64,000 nt of DNA from Clostridium bovifaecis. Its GTDB lineage: Bacteria > Bacillota > Clostridia > Clostridiales > Clostridiaceae. The stretch covers positions 279,249-343,248 of the forward strand of contig CP046522.1 of NCBI GenBank assembly GCA_009738435.1, in the 5' to 3' direction. Both the position numbers and the translations under genes were made by a program. Every line of letters begins with the position of its first letter. Within the stretch, counting starts at the first letter, position 1. This document shows, piece after piece, positions 1 through 10,630 of the stretch. The notes below the pieces were generated by a model that ran no database searches, was not told the DNA's origin, and saw only the letters and a program-made list of their open reading frames with translations.

Positions 1-1449
1 AGTTTGCACCCATTCAAAAGGCATTTTGATATTGCCTGCCTTAATCCAGCTATCTGAAGCAGGGCCATCAAATAAAGCTTTAAATCCCTTATCTGACCAA
101 GTACCTTCACCAACAAATTTCTTTAAACCTTCTAATAACCAAATAATTCCCATAAATAATCTTAATGGAATAAGCCATAATCTATTTCCTTTAGAAGATA
201 AGTGACCTCTCATTATACTTCTTTTATCTTCCATTGAGAAGAATTCGTGAATTAGATAATGATAACAAGCATTAATTCCGTTTACTCCCCATAGGTAGTG
301 GAGGTTAACTAAGTGTTTCATAAGCATAGCGAAGAATCCAGAAAGCTTCATACCAGAAAGATTAGCTACACAATATCTTCCACCAATTGAAACCATAAAG
401 CCATGATAGTTAGATTTAAATTTAGACATTTCCTTATTTTCTATTGATGCAGCTATATTACTGATTATTGTATCTCCAGTTTGAAGAGCTGCTTCAACTA
501 TTTGAGGAGTCCCTTTGCCAGGTTCCTCTTCATAGTAAGTGATATCACCAACTACAAAGACGTCCTTCTTTCCTATAGCTTGCATATATTCATTTGAAAG
601 AAGTCTTCCAGCTCTACCTTTTTCTAAGCCGTATTCAGAGGACTCCTGATTAGCTTGTATACCACAAGTCCAAATAAGAGTTTGAGTTGGAATTTCTTCT
701 CCACTCTTCAATTTTATACCGCCCTTAGTTACTTCGACAATAGGAGAATCTTTTAATATTTCCATGCCATGTTCAGACATATAAGCTTCAGCTTTAGCTG
801 CTTGTTGTCTATCAAGCATATTTAAAATGGTAGACATTGCTTCTACTACTAAGAGTTTAACTTCTTTTTCATCTACATTATGCTCTTTGGCTAATTTGCT
901 CTTCCATTCAAGAAGCTCTCCAGCCATTTCAATTCCAGTAAATCCAGAACCTGCTACAACAAAAGTAAGCATTTCTTTTCGTTTTGCTTCATTTCTTTCC
1001 TTTGCAGCTAAGGAGAACATAGTCTGAATATGTTTTCTTATTCTCATTGCATCTTCAAAAGACCAAAGTGTAAATCCGTGTTCTTTTATTCCTGGGACAC
1101 CGAAGAAGGCAGGTTCAGAACCAGTACCTACAACTAGGTAATCGTATTCATACTTTCCGTATGAAGTAGTTACTGTTTTATTATCTGTATCTACCTTTTC
1201 GATGTAATCTGTAACGACATTGACTTTAGTTCTACTGAATATTTTGCTTAATTCGATTTGAACTGATTCAGGATGAACTCTTCCACCAGCAACTTCGTGA
1301 AGTTCTGTCATTAAAGTATGGAAGGGATTTTTATCGACTAATGTTATCTGTATAGAATCATTTTTCTTGTATTTTTTCGCTAGTTTTTTTGCCACATGCA
1401 CACCGCCGTAGCCTGCGCCTAAAATCAGTATTTTTGTATTTCCTGACAT
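1..1449 (-). CDS. ndh2: Type II NADH dehydrogenase with C-terminal membrane region (partial, runs off left edge)
   Basis: The first 483 residues are present and the 3' end lies outside the window. The start is ATG at 1449 with an AAGGGGTG ribosome site. The N-terminus has the FAD dinucleotide motif ILGAGYGG, and a second nucleotide-binding motif VVAGSGFTG lies near residue 160; this is the classic NDH-2 layout, which oxidises NADH and reduces quinone at the membrane face. After about residue 400 the chain continues past the normal NDH-2 end into a hydrophobic, DoxX-like stretch (LWLIPLRLFMGIIWLLEG). An NDH-2 with an extra C-terminal membrane domain is a hallmark of the Listeria FLEET locus. 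It is divergent from the FMN lipoprotein, ApbE and UbiA genes on the right, which supports a shared electron-transfer role (inference). Confidence 0.9.
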   Translation of the reverse strand, partial: MSGNTKILILGAGYGGVHVAKKLAKKYKKNDSIQITLVDKNPFHTLMTELHEVAGGRVHPESVQIELSKIFSRTKVNVVTDYIEKVDTDNKTVTTSYGKYEYDYLVVGTGSEPAFFGVPGIKEHGFTLWSFEDAMRIRKHIQTMFSLAAKERNEAKRKEMLTFVVAGSGFTGIEMAGELLEWKSKLAKEHNVDEKEVKLLVVEAMSTILNMLDRQQAAKAEAYMSEHGMEILKDSPIVEVTKGGIKLKSGEEIPTQTLIWTCGIQANQESSEYGLEKGRAGRLLSNEYMQAIGKKDVFVVGDITYYEEEPGKGTPQIVEAALQTGDTIISNIAASIENKEMSKFKSNYHGFMVSIGGRYCVANLSGMKLSGFFAMLMKHLVNLHYLWGVNGINACYHYLIHEFFSMEDKRSIMRGHLSSKGNRLWLIPLRLFMGIIWLLEGLKKFVGEGTWSDKGFKALFDGPASDSWIKAGNIKMPFEWVQT

Positions 1450-1803
1450 GTAATCACCCCTTAAAATTATATTAAAACTTTAATAAAATTATAACAATTT
1501 ATTAATCCCACAATAAAATTTTATATGCAAACTTAAAATATGTCTATAGATATAATAAGTAAAAAAACGTGCATGTTAGAACTTGAAGAAGGCCTTAAAG
1601 CCTGGGGATGCTGAGGTAGATGAGATCTTATAGCAAATTTTGCCATAAGGAAATTGAATCCAATATTAGAATTTTAACTACCACAATATATGAGAATTAT
1701 AGTATAATTAAGAAGACAAAAATTTAATTTAAATTAATATTATTAAAAAATTTTATTCAACTTGTTTGATATTTAACAAACAAATCGATGGGGGGATTAT
1801 AAA
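1450..1803. other. Divergent promoter region with unassigned leader-like sequence
   Basis: This 354-base gap separates the leftward NDH-2 gene from the rightward FMN lipoprotein gene. TATAAT hexamers at 1551-1556 and 1703-1708 face right. If the first is used, the transcript carries about 240 bases of leader, including the inverted repeat AGGC-CTTAAA-GCCT near 1592-1605 and a second palindrome, GCAAATTTTGC, near 1632. I could not match the leader to a known riboswitch class. Confidence 0.4.
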
Positions 1804-2694
1804 ATGAAAAGAAGATGGTTATCAGTAATACTTGCAAGTGCTATTGTAAGTGCAGGACTATTTGTTGGATGTGGTTCTAAAGAAGAAGCAGCTCCAACAA
1901 ATACAACTAAAACTGAGACGACTACAAAAACTGAATCAGCTTTAAAGGATGGAAAATATAAAGCGGAAGCATCAGATTTTGATGAAAGAGGATGGAAGCC
2001 ATTTGTTGAAATGGAAATTAAGGATGGAAAAATAGCAACAGTTAACTTTGATTATATTAACAAGGATGGAAAGTTTAAATCAGAAGATGCTGAGTACAAC
2101 AAAAACATGGAGGCTAAGGTAAAAACAGGCCCAGCTAAATATACTAAACAATTAGAAGATGCATTAGTTGAAAAACAAGATCCAGCTACAGTTGATACTA
2201 TAGCAGGAGCAACTCACTCTGTAGATAACTTCAAGAAACTTGCTGGAAAAGCATTCGAAAATGCAAAAGCTGGAGACACAGCAGTAGCAAAAGTTGTTAT
2301 GGGAGAAGAGAATGCAGCAGCTGCTTTAAAGGATGGAAAATATAAGGCAGAAGCTAAAGACTTTGATGACAAGGGATGGAAACCATTTGTTGAAATAGAA
2401 GTTAAAGGTGGAAAAATCGCTGCAGCTAACTTTGATTACACAAATAAAGAAGGAAAGTTTAAGTCTGAAGATGCTGAATATAATAAGAACATGGAAGCTA
2501 AAGTTAAAACAGGCCCAGCTAAATACACTAAACAATTAGAAGATGCATTAGTTGAAAAACAAGATCCTACTAAAGTTGATACTGTAGCAGGTGCAACCCA
2601 TTCTGTAGATAACTTTAGAAAACTTGCTGGAAAAGCACTTGAAAGTGCAAAAACTGGAGATACAGCAGTAACAGCTGTTAACATGGCAGAATAA
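1804..2694 (+). CDS. pplA: Lipoprotein with two tandem FMN-binding domains (PplA-like)
   Basis: A 296-residue exported lipoprotein: basic N-terminus, hydrophobic core and lipobox LFVGC with Cys23 as the lipidation site, then a Thr-rich linker (31-45). Two nearly identical FMN_bind repeats follow (about 46-155 and 174-292). Each carries the flavinylation motif AGATHS after Asp-Thr, with acceptor Thr137 and Thr265. In this family FMN is attached covalently by ApbE, encoded by the next gene. Two FMN domains on one lipoprotein is the architecture of Listeria PplA, the surface electron carrier of flavin-based extracellular electron transfer. The repeats are almost identical, suggesting a recent internal duplication. 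The symbol is by analogy. Confidence 0.85.
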   Translation: MKRRWLSVILASAIVSAGLFVGCGSKEEAAPTNTTKTETTTKTESALKDGKYKAEASDFDERGWKPFVEMEIKDGKIATVNFDYINKDGKFKSEDAEYNKNMEAKVKTGPAKYTKQLEDALVEKQDPATVDTIAGATHSVDNFKKLAGKAFENAKAGDTAVAKVVMGEENAAAALKDGKYKAEAKDFDDKGWKPFVEIEVKGGKIAAANFDYTNKEGKFKSEDAEYNKNMEAKVKTGPAKYTKQLEDALVEKQDPTKVDTVAGATHSVDNFRKLAGKALESAKTGDTAVTAVNMAE

Positions 2695-2740
2695 TTACTA
2701 GACAATTAGTTGGAATTTGATATAATTAATTAGAATATGA

Positions 2741-2770
2741 CCTTAGGTTTATGCAGCCTAAGGTTTTTTT
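2741..2770 (+). terminator. Intrinsic terminator between FMN lipoprotein and apbE
   Basis: Perfect 7-bp stem CCTTAGG / CCTAAGG with a 9-base loop, followed by seven T residues. It should end most transcripts after the lipoprotein, allowing excess lipoprotein over the downstream enzymes. Confidence 0.85.
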
Positions 2771-2800
2771 CCTTAACTTATGCAAAGGAGGATCCCCTTA

Positions 2801-3873
2801 ATGAATAATATAAAAAAAATATTGGTAATGTTAATACTGCTTATATTTAGTGTGAGTATGGTTGCTTGTACAAAGAATGATAATCAAAATATTCCTAAGG
2901 ATAATAATTCAAAGGTCTCTAGTGATCCAATAAGTGAAACGAATTTCTTTATGGGTACAGTAGTTAAAATTTCATTATATGATAAGAAAGATCCAAATAT
3001 AATTAGTAGAGGTTTTGACAGAATTAAGCAGATTGAGAACGAAGTAAGTATAAATATTCAAGGAACAGAACTAGACAAGGTCAACAATTCAGCTGGAAAA
3101 TCGCCAGTAAAGGTGAAGGATGACACATTTACAATCACGCAAAAAGGACTAGAATATTCTAAGTTAACGCAGGGAAGTTTTGATATAACTGTAGGTCCTA
3201 TAGTAAAGCTTTGGAGTATAGGCCTTCCAGAGGCTAAAGTTCCAGCTCAAGCAGAGATAGATGAAAAAATCAAACTTGTAGGACATGAAGATTTGCAGAC
3301 GAATGAGAAGGATAAGTCCATATTTTTAAAGAGGAAAGGTATGCTTATTGACCTTGGGGCTATTGCAAAAGGATATACAGCAGATGCTGTTGCAGAGGTT
3401 TTAAAAGAAGAAGGAGTAAAAAGTGCAATTATAGATTTGGGAGGAAATATACTTGCGCTAGGTACAAAACCTGACGGGAATTTGTGGAGGATAGGAATTC
3501 AAAATCCTTTTGAACCAAGGGGTGAGATTACTGGAACTATTGAAGTTGAGAATAAATCTATAGTTACATCAGGTATATATGAAAGATTCATAGAAAAGGA
3601 TGGCAAAAAGTATCACCATATTTTAAATCCATTTACAGGGTATCCTTACGATAATGAAATTGCAGGAGTGACCATAGTAAGTGACAAATCCATAGATGGG
3701 GATGCACTTTCCACTTCTGTATTTTCCAAAGGACTGAAAGACGGAATGGATTTTATTGAAAAAATTCAAGGCGTTGAAGCTATTTTCGTTACTAAAGATA
3801 AAAAGTCTATGTAACTAAAGGATTAAAGGATATTTTTAAGATTACTAATGATGAATTTAGCCTTATGAATTAG
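2801..3873 (+). pseudogene. apbE: ApbE, FAD:protein FMN transferase, frameshifted near the 3' end
   Basis: Start at ATG 2801 with AAAGGAGG at 2784-2791. This is an exported lipoprotein (signal peptide with VAC lipobox near residue 30). ApbE attaches FMN from FAD to Thr in AGAT motifs, so the upstream lipoprotein is the obvious substrate. Family motifs are present: DLGAIAKGYTAD, GGN and HHILNPFTGYP. The open frame stops at 3814, after TKDKKSM. Adding one A to the A5 run at 3800-3804 restores the expected C-terminus (KKVYVTKGLKDIF), which stops at 3873, just ahead of the next gene's ribosome site. Only about 22 terminal residues are affected, so this is either a sequencing error or a mild truncation of a working enzyme. 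Confidence 0.85.
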
Positions 3874-3886
3874 AGGGAGGTAAAAG

Positions 3887-4834
3887 TTGCTATTACGTGG
3901 TTTTTTTCAATTTGTTGAGATACAAACTAAGGTTGCTAGTGTCATTCCATTTACACTAGGAACGCTTTATGCTTTACACAGATATGGAGATTTTAGCTTT
4001 AAGAATTTTATAATTATGTTTATATCTCTAATAAGCTTTGATATGGCCACAACTGCTATCAATAATTATTGTGACTATAAAAAGGCTCATAGTAATGGAG
4101 GATATAATTATGAAATCAAGAATGCTATTGAAAAGTATAATATAAAAGAATCTATAGCATTAACTATAATATTTACTTTGTTAGCTATTGCAACAATATT
4201 TGGAATTTTATTAGCTTTAAATACAAGTTTAGTTGTTCTCCTCATAGGAGCAGTATGTTTTATAGCAGGAATTTTTTATACTTTTGGACCTATACCTATA
4301 TCTCGTATGCCATTAGGAGAGGTTTTTTCGGGTATATTTATGGGATTTATAATTACTTTTTTGTCTATATACATCCATATATATAATGAAGGAATAATGT
4401 CTGTAGTATATAAAAATGATATTTTAGGCATCAGCATGAATATAAAGGAGCTAGTATATGTTTTCTTAATAAGCATACCACTTATAAATGGAATTGCTAA
4501 TATAATGCTTGCAAATAACATTTGTGATATTGAAGAAGATATCGTAAATAAGAGATTCACCTTACCTTATTATATAGGTAAAGAAAATGCACTAAGGTTA
4601 TTTGAGGTCTTATATTATATTGGGTATATAGATATAGTGATATTAGTAATTTTAGGAGTATTCCCAGTGACATCGCTTTTATTACTAACCACTTTAATTC
4701 CAATAAGTAAAAACATAAAGGCGTTCCAAAATAGGCCAAGTAAAGGAGAAACCTTTGTCTTGGCAGTTAAAAATTTTGTTCTGATGAATGTATCTTATGT
4801 TATATTAACAGGAACAGCCATATTAATAAACTAA
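3887..4834 (+). CDS. UbiA-family prenyltransferase (MenA/DmkA-like)
   Basis: A 315-residue polytopic membrane protein with about eight hydrophobic segments. It contains the first Asp-rich UbiA motif (NNYCDYKKA, about residue 58) and a second polar motif, NNICDIEED, near residue 209. Such enzymes prenylate 1,4-dihydroxy-2-naphthoate to make demethylmenaquinone. TTG start at 3887 with GAGGGAGG at 3873-3880, overlapping the restored apbE stop, so it is probably translated from the same message. In Listeria a dedicated UbiA enzyme, DmkA, makes the quinone that links NDH-2 to the flavin lipoprotein; the context suggests the same role here (inference). A general menaquinone-synthesis MenA is the alternative. 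Confidence 0.8.
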   Translation: MLLRGFFQFVEIQTKVASVIPFTLGTLYALHRYGDFSFKNFIIMFISLISFDMATTAINNYCDYKKAHSNGGYNYEIKNAIEKYNIKESIALTIIFTLLAIATIFGILLALNTSLVVLLIGAVCFIAGIFYTFGPIPISRMPLGEVFSGIFMGFIITFLSIYIHIYNEGIMSVVYKNDILGISMNIKELVYVFLISIPLINGIANIMLANNICDIEEDIVNKRFTLPYYIGKENALRLFEVLYYIGYIDIVILVILGVFPVTSLLLLTTLIPISKNIKAFQNRPSKGETFVLAVKNFVLMNVSYVILTGTAILIN

Positions 4835-4874
4835 GGTCACTTGGAGAAATATTGTATTCATAATGTGATAATGC

Positions 4875-4911
4875 AAATGAAGCCTTGTAATAAGTTACAA
4901 GGCTTCATTTT
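4875..4911. terminator. Bidirectional intrinsic terminator
   Basis: A perfect 16-bp stem (4875-4890 with 4895-4910), a TAAG loop and T/A-rich flanks on both sides. It separates the convergent UbiA and DUF4363 genes; the DUF4363 stop codon lies inside the stem. Confidence 0.85.
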
Positions 4912-5270
4912 GATAGTTCGTTCCAATTTTCGATAAGCTCATAGAGCTCAATAAGAGCTGATGATTTATCCTCTGATGTAAGTGCACCTTTTAGTCTAGC
5001 TATATTTATTCCTATGTTATATATCTCGTCTCTCTCGACACTGAATTGAATTCGAGGTGCAATCCTATTCCAAGCATGCTCAAGATTATACACATCTTCT
5101 TTGACTTTAGTCCAGTCTTCTACTTTGGTATCTTCTATAGTAGTTGATACAAAGCTCATTACATCTTCAGAAGCATCTAGAGGTTTCTTTAAATATTCTC
5201 CACTTAACATAATGACTACAAAAATAGCTAAGCCAGCAATAGGTATAAAGTAACGAAAAAGTTTTTTCAT
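4905..5270 (-). CDS. DUF4363 family membrane-anchored protein
   Basis: A 121-residue protein with one N-terminal membrane helix (about residues 7-25) and a helical, charged C-terminal domain outside the membrane. Start ATG 5270 is set by AAAGGAGGAG just upstream; an in-frame extension to 5351 would lie inside the neighbouring gene. It follows the DUF421 gene by 16 bases and is surely co-transcribed with it. DUF4363 proteins of unknown function are commonly encoded next to DUF421 proteins in clostridia (family knowledge). Confidence 0.75.
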   Translation of the reverse strand: MKKLFRYFIPIAGLAIFVVIMLSGEYLKKPLDASEDVMSFVSTTIEDTKVEDWTKVKEDVYNLEHAWNRIAPRIQFSVERDEIYNIGINIARLKGALTSEDKSSALIELYELIENWNELSK

Positions 5271-5286
5271 ATACAACACTCCTCCT

Positions 5287-5979
5287 TTATTGCATATGAT
5301 CTTCATAAAGATCAATGTAAATTGAATTAGGTGGAGTATAAGTAGCCACAAAAACTTGGGAGATTTCTCTTACATTGTGAGCTTTAAGTTGCTGAATCAG
5401 CCAATCTATATCTTTATTAGCTTTCTTTAAATTTTCTTCAATAACTACTCCGTCATAGATTAATTCTGAACTTAAGGATACTGGGGAAGGAGTTAAGTTC
5501 AAGTCTTGTGGAGTTACAGGCTGATATTCAGCTTTTTTTAATACAGATAACTGGCCATCCTTTTCTAAAACTGCAAAAGCTATTTGAGTTAAATCAAATA
5601 CGCCTTTGTCTCTCAACTGTTCAAGGAGGTCACCAAGTCTATATCTTAATTTTTTCATAGAATCTTCTAATATCTTTCCATTCATAATTACTACTGTAGG
5701 CTTATCGTCGAGATAATCAGAAGCCCGCTTAGACTTTAAGGTAATAAATTGTAATACAAGAGATAAAGCTGTCCATGTAATAAGTCCAATCCAATGAGGC
5801 CAAGCTCTGCTTGTTAAATCTGTTGTTAAGGTAGAAGCTGTAGAACCAATAGTTATGCCCAGTATATAATCGAAAAAGGTAAGCTGGCTGATTTGTTGTT
5901 TACCTAAAGTACGAGCAAAAATTAATAGGCTAAAAAAGCTTATTATTCCTCTAACAAGAACTATGAGAGCTTCATTCAT
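5287..5979 (-). CDS. DUF421 family membrane protein (YetF/YcaP-like)
   Basis: A 230-residue protein with three N-terminal membrane segments (about residues 5-85) followed by the soluble DUF421 domain. The family motif region DKPTVVIMNGKI sits near residue 98, and LRDKGVFDLTQIAFAVLE is typical. The start is ATG 5979 with GAGGTG six bases upstream; an earlier in-frame GTG overlaps that ribosome site and is unlikely. The family is widespread in spore formers and some members influence spore membrane properties; no specific activity can be assigned. It is operonic with the DUF4363 gene. Confidence 0.8.
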   Translation of the reverse strand: MNEALIVLVRGIISFFSLLIFARTLGKQQISQLTFFDYILGITIGSTASTLTTDLTSRAWPHWIGLITWTALSLVLQFITLKSKRASDYLDDKPTVVIMNGKILEDSMKKLRYRLGDLLEQLRDKGVFDLTQIAFAVLEKDGQLSVLKKAEYQPVTPQDLNLTPSPVSLSSELIYDGVVIEENLKKANKDIDWLIQQLKAHNVREISQVFVATYTPPNSIYIDLYEDHMQ

Positions 5980-7296
<1,317 letters not shown>

Positions 7297-7298
7297 AG

Positions 7299-7333
7299 AA
7301 AAATGTGTGTCGAAAAGGCATACATTTTTTTTA
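7299..7333 (+). terminator. Intrinsic terminator after the LacI-type gene
   Basis: Stem AAATGTGTG / CATACATTT (one G-T pair) at 7301-7309 and 7319-7327, followed by a T run. Confidence 0.75.
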
Positions 7334-7433
7334 TACCCATTATTGCCAGTATATGGTATAATCATAGATAATTAAGGTAAAAAATGTAAAAAATAAAATC
7401 AAATGTAAATCATTTTGCATAGGGGGTATGCCT

Positions 7434-10400
7434 ATGGATGCAAGAGAGAAGCTGCTTAGGGTGGTTTCATATCTAATAAGTATAAGAGAACTTAATCCAA
7501 AAGCCGGTAAAGCATGGAGCAAAGAATTAGAACAAATTGCAACTAAAATTGATCATGGGGGATATATGCCGCCATCCATACAAGCCTTAGTTGATGAAAG
7601 TTATGTAGATGAAGATAAAGTAAATGTAGAAGAATGGGAAAATACTGCACAAAATATATTATATCCTCTTTCATACAGCAATGAACAAAGAGAAATTGCT
7701 AGAAGATTAGCAGAAAGCTTTGGGGTTGTGGTAGAGGGACCGCCGGGAACAGGGAAAAGTCATTCAATAGCAAATCTGATTTGCCACTTGTTAGCACATG
7801 GAAAAAGGATTTTGGTTACAAGCGAAAATGATAAGCCGCTTAGAGTGCTACTAAACAAGATACCTGAACCGATAAGACCTTTATGTGCTAGTATAACTAA
7901 AAGTGATATAGAGGCTTTAAAGGAACTTGACAATTCAATAAATAAAATAGTTGAAAGCTTAGATATCAATCTAGAAAGTTTAGATATGCACATTAAAAGT
8001 ATTAGCGAAAGCTTGGAAGAGTGCAGAAGAAAGCAACAGCTATTACAACAGAATCTGAAGGAAGCAGGAACAACTGGGGATAAGGAAATAAAGTATTGCG
8101 GCAAGAAGTACAAGCTGTCAAGTGTAAAGGTTTGGCTTGAAGAAAATGAAAAGCAGTATTCATGGATAGAAGATGATATAAAGCCTACTCAAAAGCCACT
8201 TATAACAGACGCAAAGTTCTCTAGATTAGTTTATCTTATCAGCAATATAAGTAAAGACGAAATAAGTCAGTTTGATGCTATGGGTGGGCTGCTTTATAAT
8301 ATACCACCTTGTGATGAACTTATAGCTAAAATCCAGAGGATGATGGATATAAGAAAGAGCTATCGAGGCTATCAAAAGGCAGTAAAAGATTGGTGCATTT
8401 CATATAACTCTGATTATGATTATGATTATATTATGAAACTATTAGAGAATGCACAACGGTTTCTAGAAGATATAAAGGAAACTTGGCTTCAAAATATTTT
8501 AGAAGGTACTAGAAAAGGAGAAACAGCTAAGTTAGTGCTTCAACAGACTATATTAAAGAGTAACTATTATATAAAAAAGATAGGAAGTATTGTAAAAGAG
8601 ATAAGTGGACATAACATTCAGATACCTAAGGGTATGGATATTTATTTGTTAGCTAATGATTTTGATATCATTTATAAGCAGTATGAGCAAAAAGGAAAAG
8701 TAAGTAGATTATTTAGAATTTTCCATAGCCAATGCCAAAGTATCTTAGAGAAATGCTTAGTAGATGGAAAAGCTGTAGAAACAAAGGAGCAGGCTAAAAT
8801 AGCTAAGCTGTACATTGAGCAGTGCTCTATTGAAGAAAGCTTAAAAAAACTATGGAACAATTCAATGATAGAATATGGGGCACAAGAAGTAGGCAGCATA
8901 AACTTAAATACTTTAACGGATTTAGAGGATTACATCAATAAAATAGACGTGATTATAAATTGGGACAAGAGGATCAAAGAAAGAATAATTGATTCTATGA
9001 GAAAAATTGTATTCTTGAATGAAATAGATTGGTATAGCGTAGAGACTTATTCAAACTTACAATATGGAGTCTTAAGCATAAAGTATATAAGCGAATATGA
9101 AAATTTAAAAAGCTATATTAATAATATCGAAAAGCTTATTTCAAATATTGGAGGTTTTGAAGAAATAGTAATAGCTCTTCACAAAATGGATATTTTATCA
9201 TTAAGACAATCATATAAAAAAGTTCATAGGCTTAAAGAAATAGCGCCTAATATTAGAGAACTAGAGTATTTATTAGAGAAGGTAAATAAAGATTGTCCTA
9301 AGCTAGTCCAAAGACTAATTAATGAAAGAGATAAATTAAATATGCTAATAAAATATAAGAACTTCAGTATAGCATGGTCTTGGAGACAGTTGCATAATGT
9401 TTTAAATGAGGAGATTGGAGAATTCCAGATTGAGAACATTAAAAAGGAAATCGAGTTAGAAGAAGAGAAAGAAGTTTATTTAGTAAAAAGCTTAGTTAAG
9501 AAAGGGGCTTGGTTCAATACTATAAGCAAAATTGGAGAAAGTGAAAAAAGAAGTTTATACGCTTGGAAGGAAGCTGTAAGAAGAATTGAAAAGTCTTCTG
9601 GCAAGAATAAGAGTAGTTACATGAAGTTAGCTAAAAAGGAAATGAAGAATTTTAAAGATGCTATACCAGTGTGGATTATGCCAATTAGCAAGGTGATAGA
9701 AAACTTCAACTTGTCTGAAAAACCTTTTGATGTAGTAATAATAGATGAGGGAAGTGAAAGCAACATTTTTGCAATATCGGCTTTAATTAGGGCTAAAAAG
9801 GCAGTAATAGTTGGAGATGACAAGCAAGTAAATCATGAAGCTTCAGAAAGCAGTAGAAGAGAAGTTCAGAATCTTATAGACAAACATTTAAATGGAATAC
9901 CACATTCAGAATGGTTTGATATGTGGACAAGTATTCACAGTACGGCACTTAGGGTATTTCCTGCTAGGGTTATGCTAAGAGAAAATTTTAGATCTGTACC
10001 GGAAATAATAGGGTTTAGCAATAAGCTGTATTACTCCAATCAGATTGTTCCAATAACGAACCTCTTTAATAATGGAGTATTAGAAGGCGCAGTAAAGACT
10101 GTGAAGGTTGAAGGAGAGAGAGATAAGGTAAGAACTATAAATATAAAGGAAGCTGAAAGCTTAGTGGATAAGATATCAGAATGCTGTAATGACCCTAAAT
10201 ATAAAGGGATGACTATGGGAGTAATTTCTCTTTTAGGAGATGCTCAAAGTGAGATAATAGAAAGTTTAATAAAGCAAAGGCTTGAGGAAAAAGAAATAAG
10301 TAGTAGAAAGCTTATCTGTGGCAATCCGAATTCTTTTCAAGGAGATGAAAGGGATATAATCTTCTTATCTATGGTTATAGCAAACAATGTTAAATTTGCA

Positions 10401-10601
10401 GCATTAACTAGGGAAGGAGATATAAGGAGGTTTGCTTTAGCAGCAAGCAGGGCAAGAAAGCAAATGTGGCTGTTTCATTCTGTAGAGCTGCAGGATTTAA
10501 AGGCGGATTGTGTAAGAGCTAATCTGTTAAGATACTGTATGAGTTTTAATGAAGAAAGTAATAAAAACATAAATTTAAAGAATATTTATAAAATCGCTTA
10601 A
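7434..10601 (+). CDS. Large superfamily 1 (COG1112, UPF1-like) helicase/ATPase
   Basis: About 1,055 residues. Walker A GPPGTGKS lies near residue 103 and Walker B VVIIDEGSES near 770. C-terminal SF1 motifs include REN FRS-like MLRENFRSVPE, the GDERDIIFLS region (about 970) and the arginine finger motif AASRARKQ (about 1005). A roughly 650-residue, largely helical and charged insert separates Walker A from Walker B, typical of COG1112 helicases. ATG 7434 is preferred over ATG 7428 because the GGGGG ribosome site ends only two bases before 7428. The DUF488 gene follows 29 bases later, making a two-gene operon. Related helicases occur in defence systems, but no nuclease domain is visible here, so a defence role is only a possibility. 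Confidence 0.8.
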   Translation: MDAREKLLRVVSYLISIRELNPKAGKAWSKELEQIATKIDHGGYMPPSIQALVDESYVDEDKVNVEEWENTAQNILYPLSYSNEQREIARRLAESFGVVVEGPPGTGKSHSIANLICHLLAHGKRILVTSENDKPLRVLLNKIPEPIRPLCASITKSDIEALKELDNSINKIVESLDINLESLDMHIKSISESLEECRRKQQLLQQNLKEAGTTGDKEIKYCGKKYKLSSVKVWLEENEKQYSWIEDDIKPTQKPLITDAKFSRLVYLISNISKDEISQFDAMGGLLYNIPPCDELIAKIQRMMDIRKSYRGYQKAVKDWCISYNSDYDYDYIMKLLENAQRFLEDIKETWLQNILEGTRKGETAKLVLQQTILKSNYYIKKIGSIVKEISGHNIQIPKGMDIYLLANDFDIIYKQYEQKGKVSRLFRIFHSQCQSILEKCLVDGKAVETKEQAKIAKLYIEQCSIEESLKKLWNNSMIEYGAQEVGSINLNTLTDLEDYINKIDVIINWDKRIKERIIDSMRKIVFLNEIDWYSVETYSNLQYGVLSIKYISEYENLKSYINNIEKLISNIGGFEEIVIALHKMDILSLRQSYKKVHRLKEIAPNIRELEYLLEKVNKDCPKLVQRLINERDKLNMLIKYKNFSIAWSWRQLHNVLNEEIGEFQIENIKKEIELEEEKEVYLVKSLVKKGAWFNTISKIGESEKRSLYAWKEAVRRIEKSSGKNKSSYMKLAKKEMKNFKDAIPVWIMPISKVIENFNLSEKPFDVVIIDEGSESNIFAISALIRAKKAVIVGDDKQVNHEASESSRREVQNLIDKHLNGIPHSEWFDMWTSIHSTALRVFPARVMLRENFRSVPEIIGFSNKLYYSNQIVPITNLFNNGVLEGAVKTVKVEGERDKVRTINIKEAESLVDKISECCNDPKYKGMTMGVISLLGDAQSEIIESLIKQRLEEKEISSRKLICGNPNSFQGDERDIIFLSMVIANNVKFAALTREGDIRRFALAASRARKQMWLFHSVELQDLKADCVRANLLRYCMSFNEESNKNINLKNIYKIA

Positions 10602-10630
10602 AAAATTTTTCATAAATGGAGGATTTACAA

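Noticed and set aside
827..1027. Open frame opposite NDH-2
   Set aside because: Antisense shadow of a well-supported flavoprotein gene with no ribosome site.
1804..2694. Recombination artefact creating the double FMN domain
   Set aside because: The two copies differ at many synonymous and some amino-acid positions and the linker is sensible, so this is a genuine two-domain protein.
7434..10601. Mokosh-type defence helicase
   Set aside because: No phospholipase D nuclease or kinase domain is present in this gene or next door, so the name is not justified.
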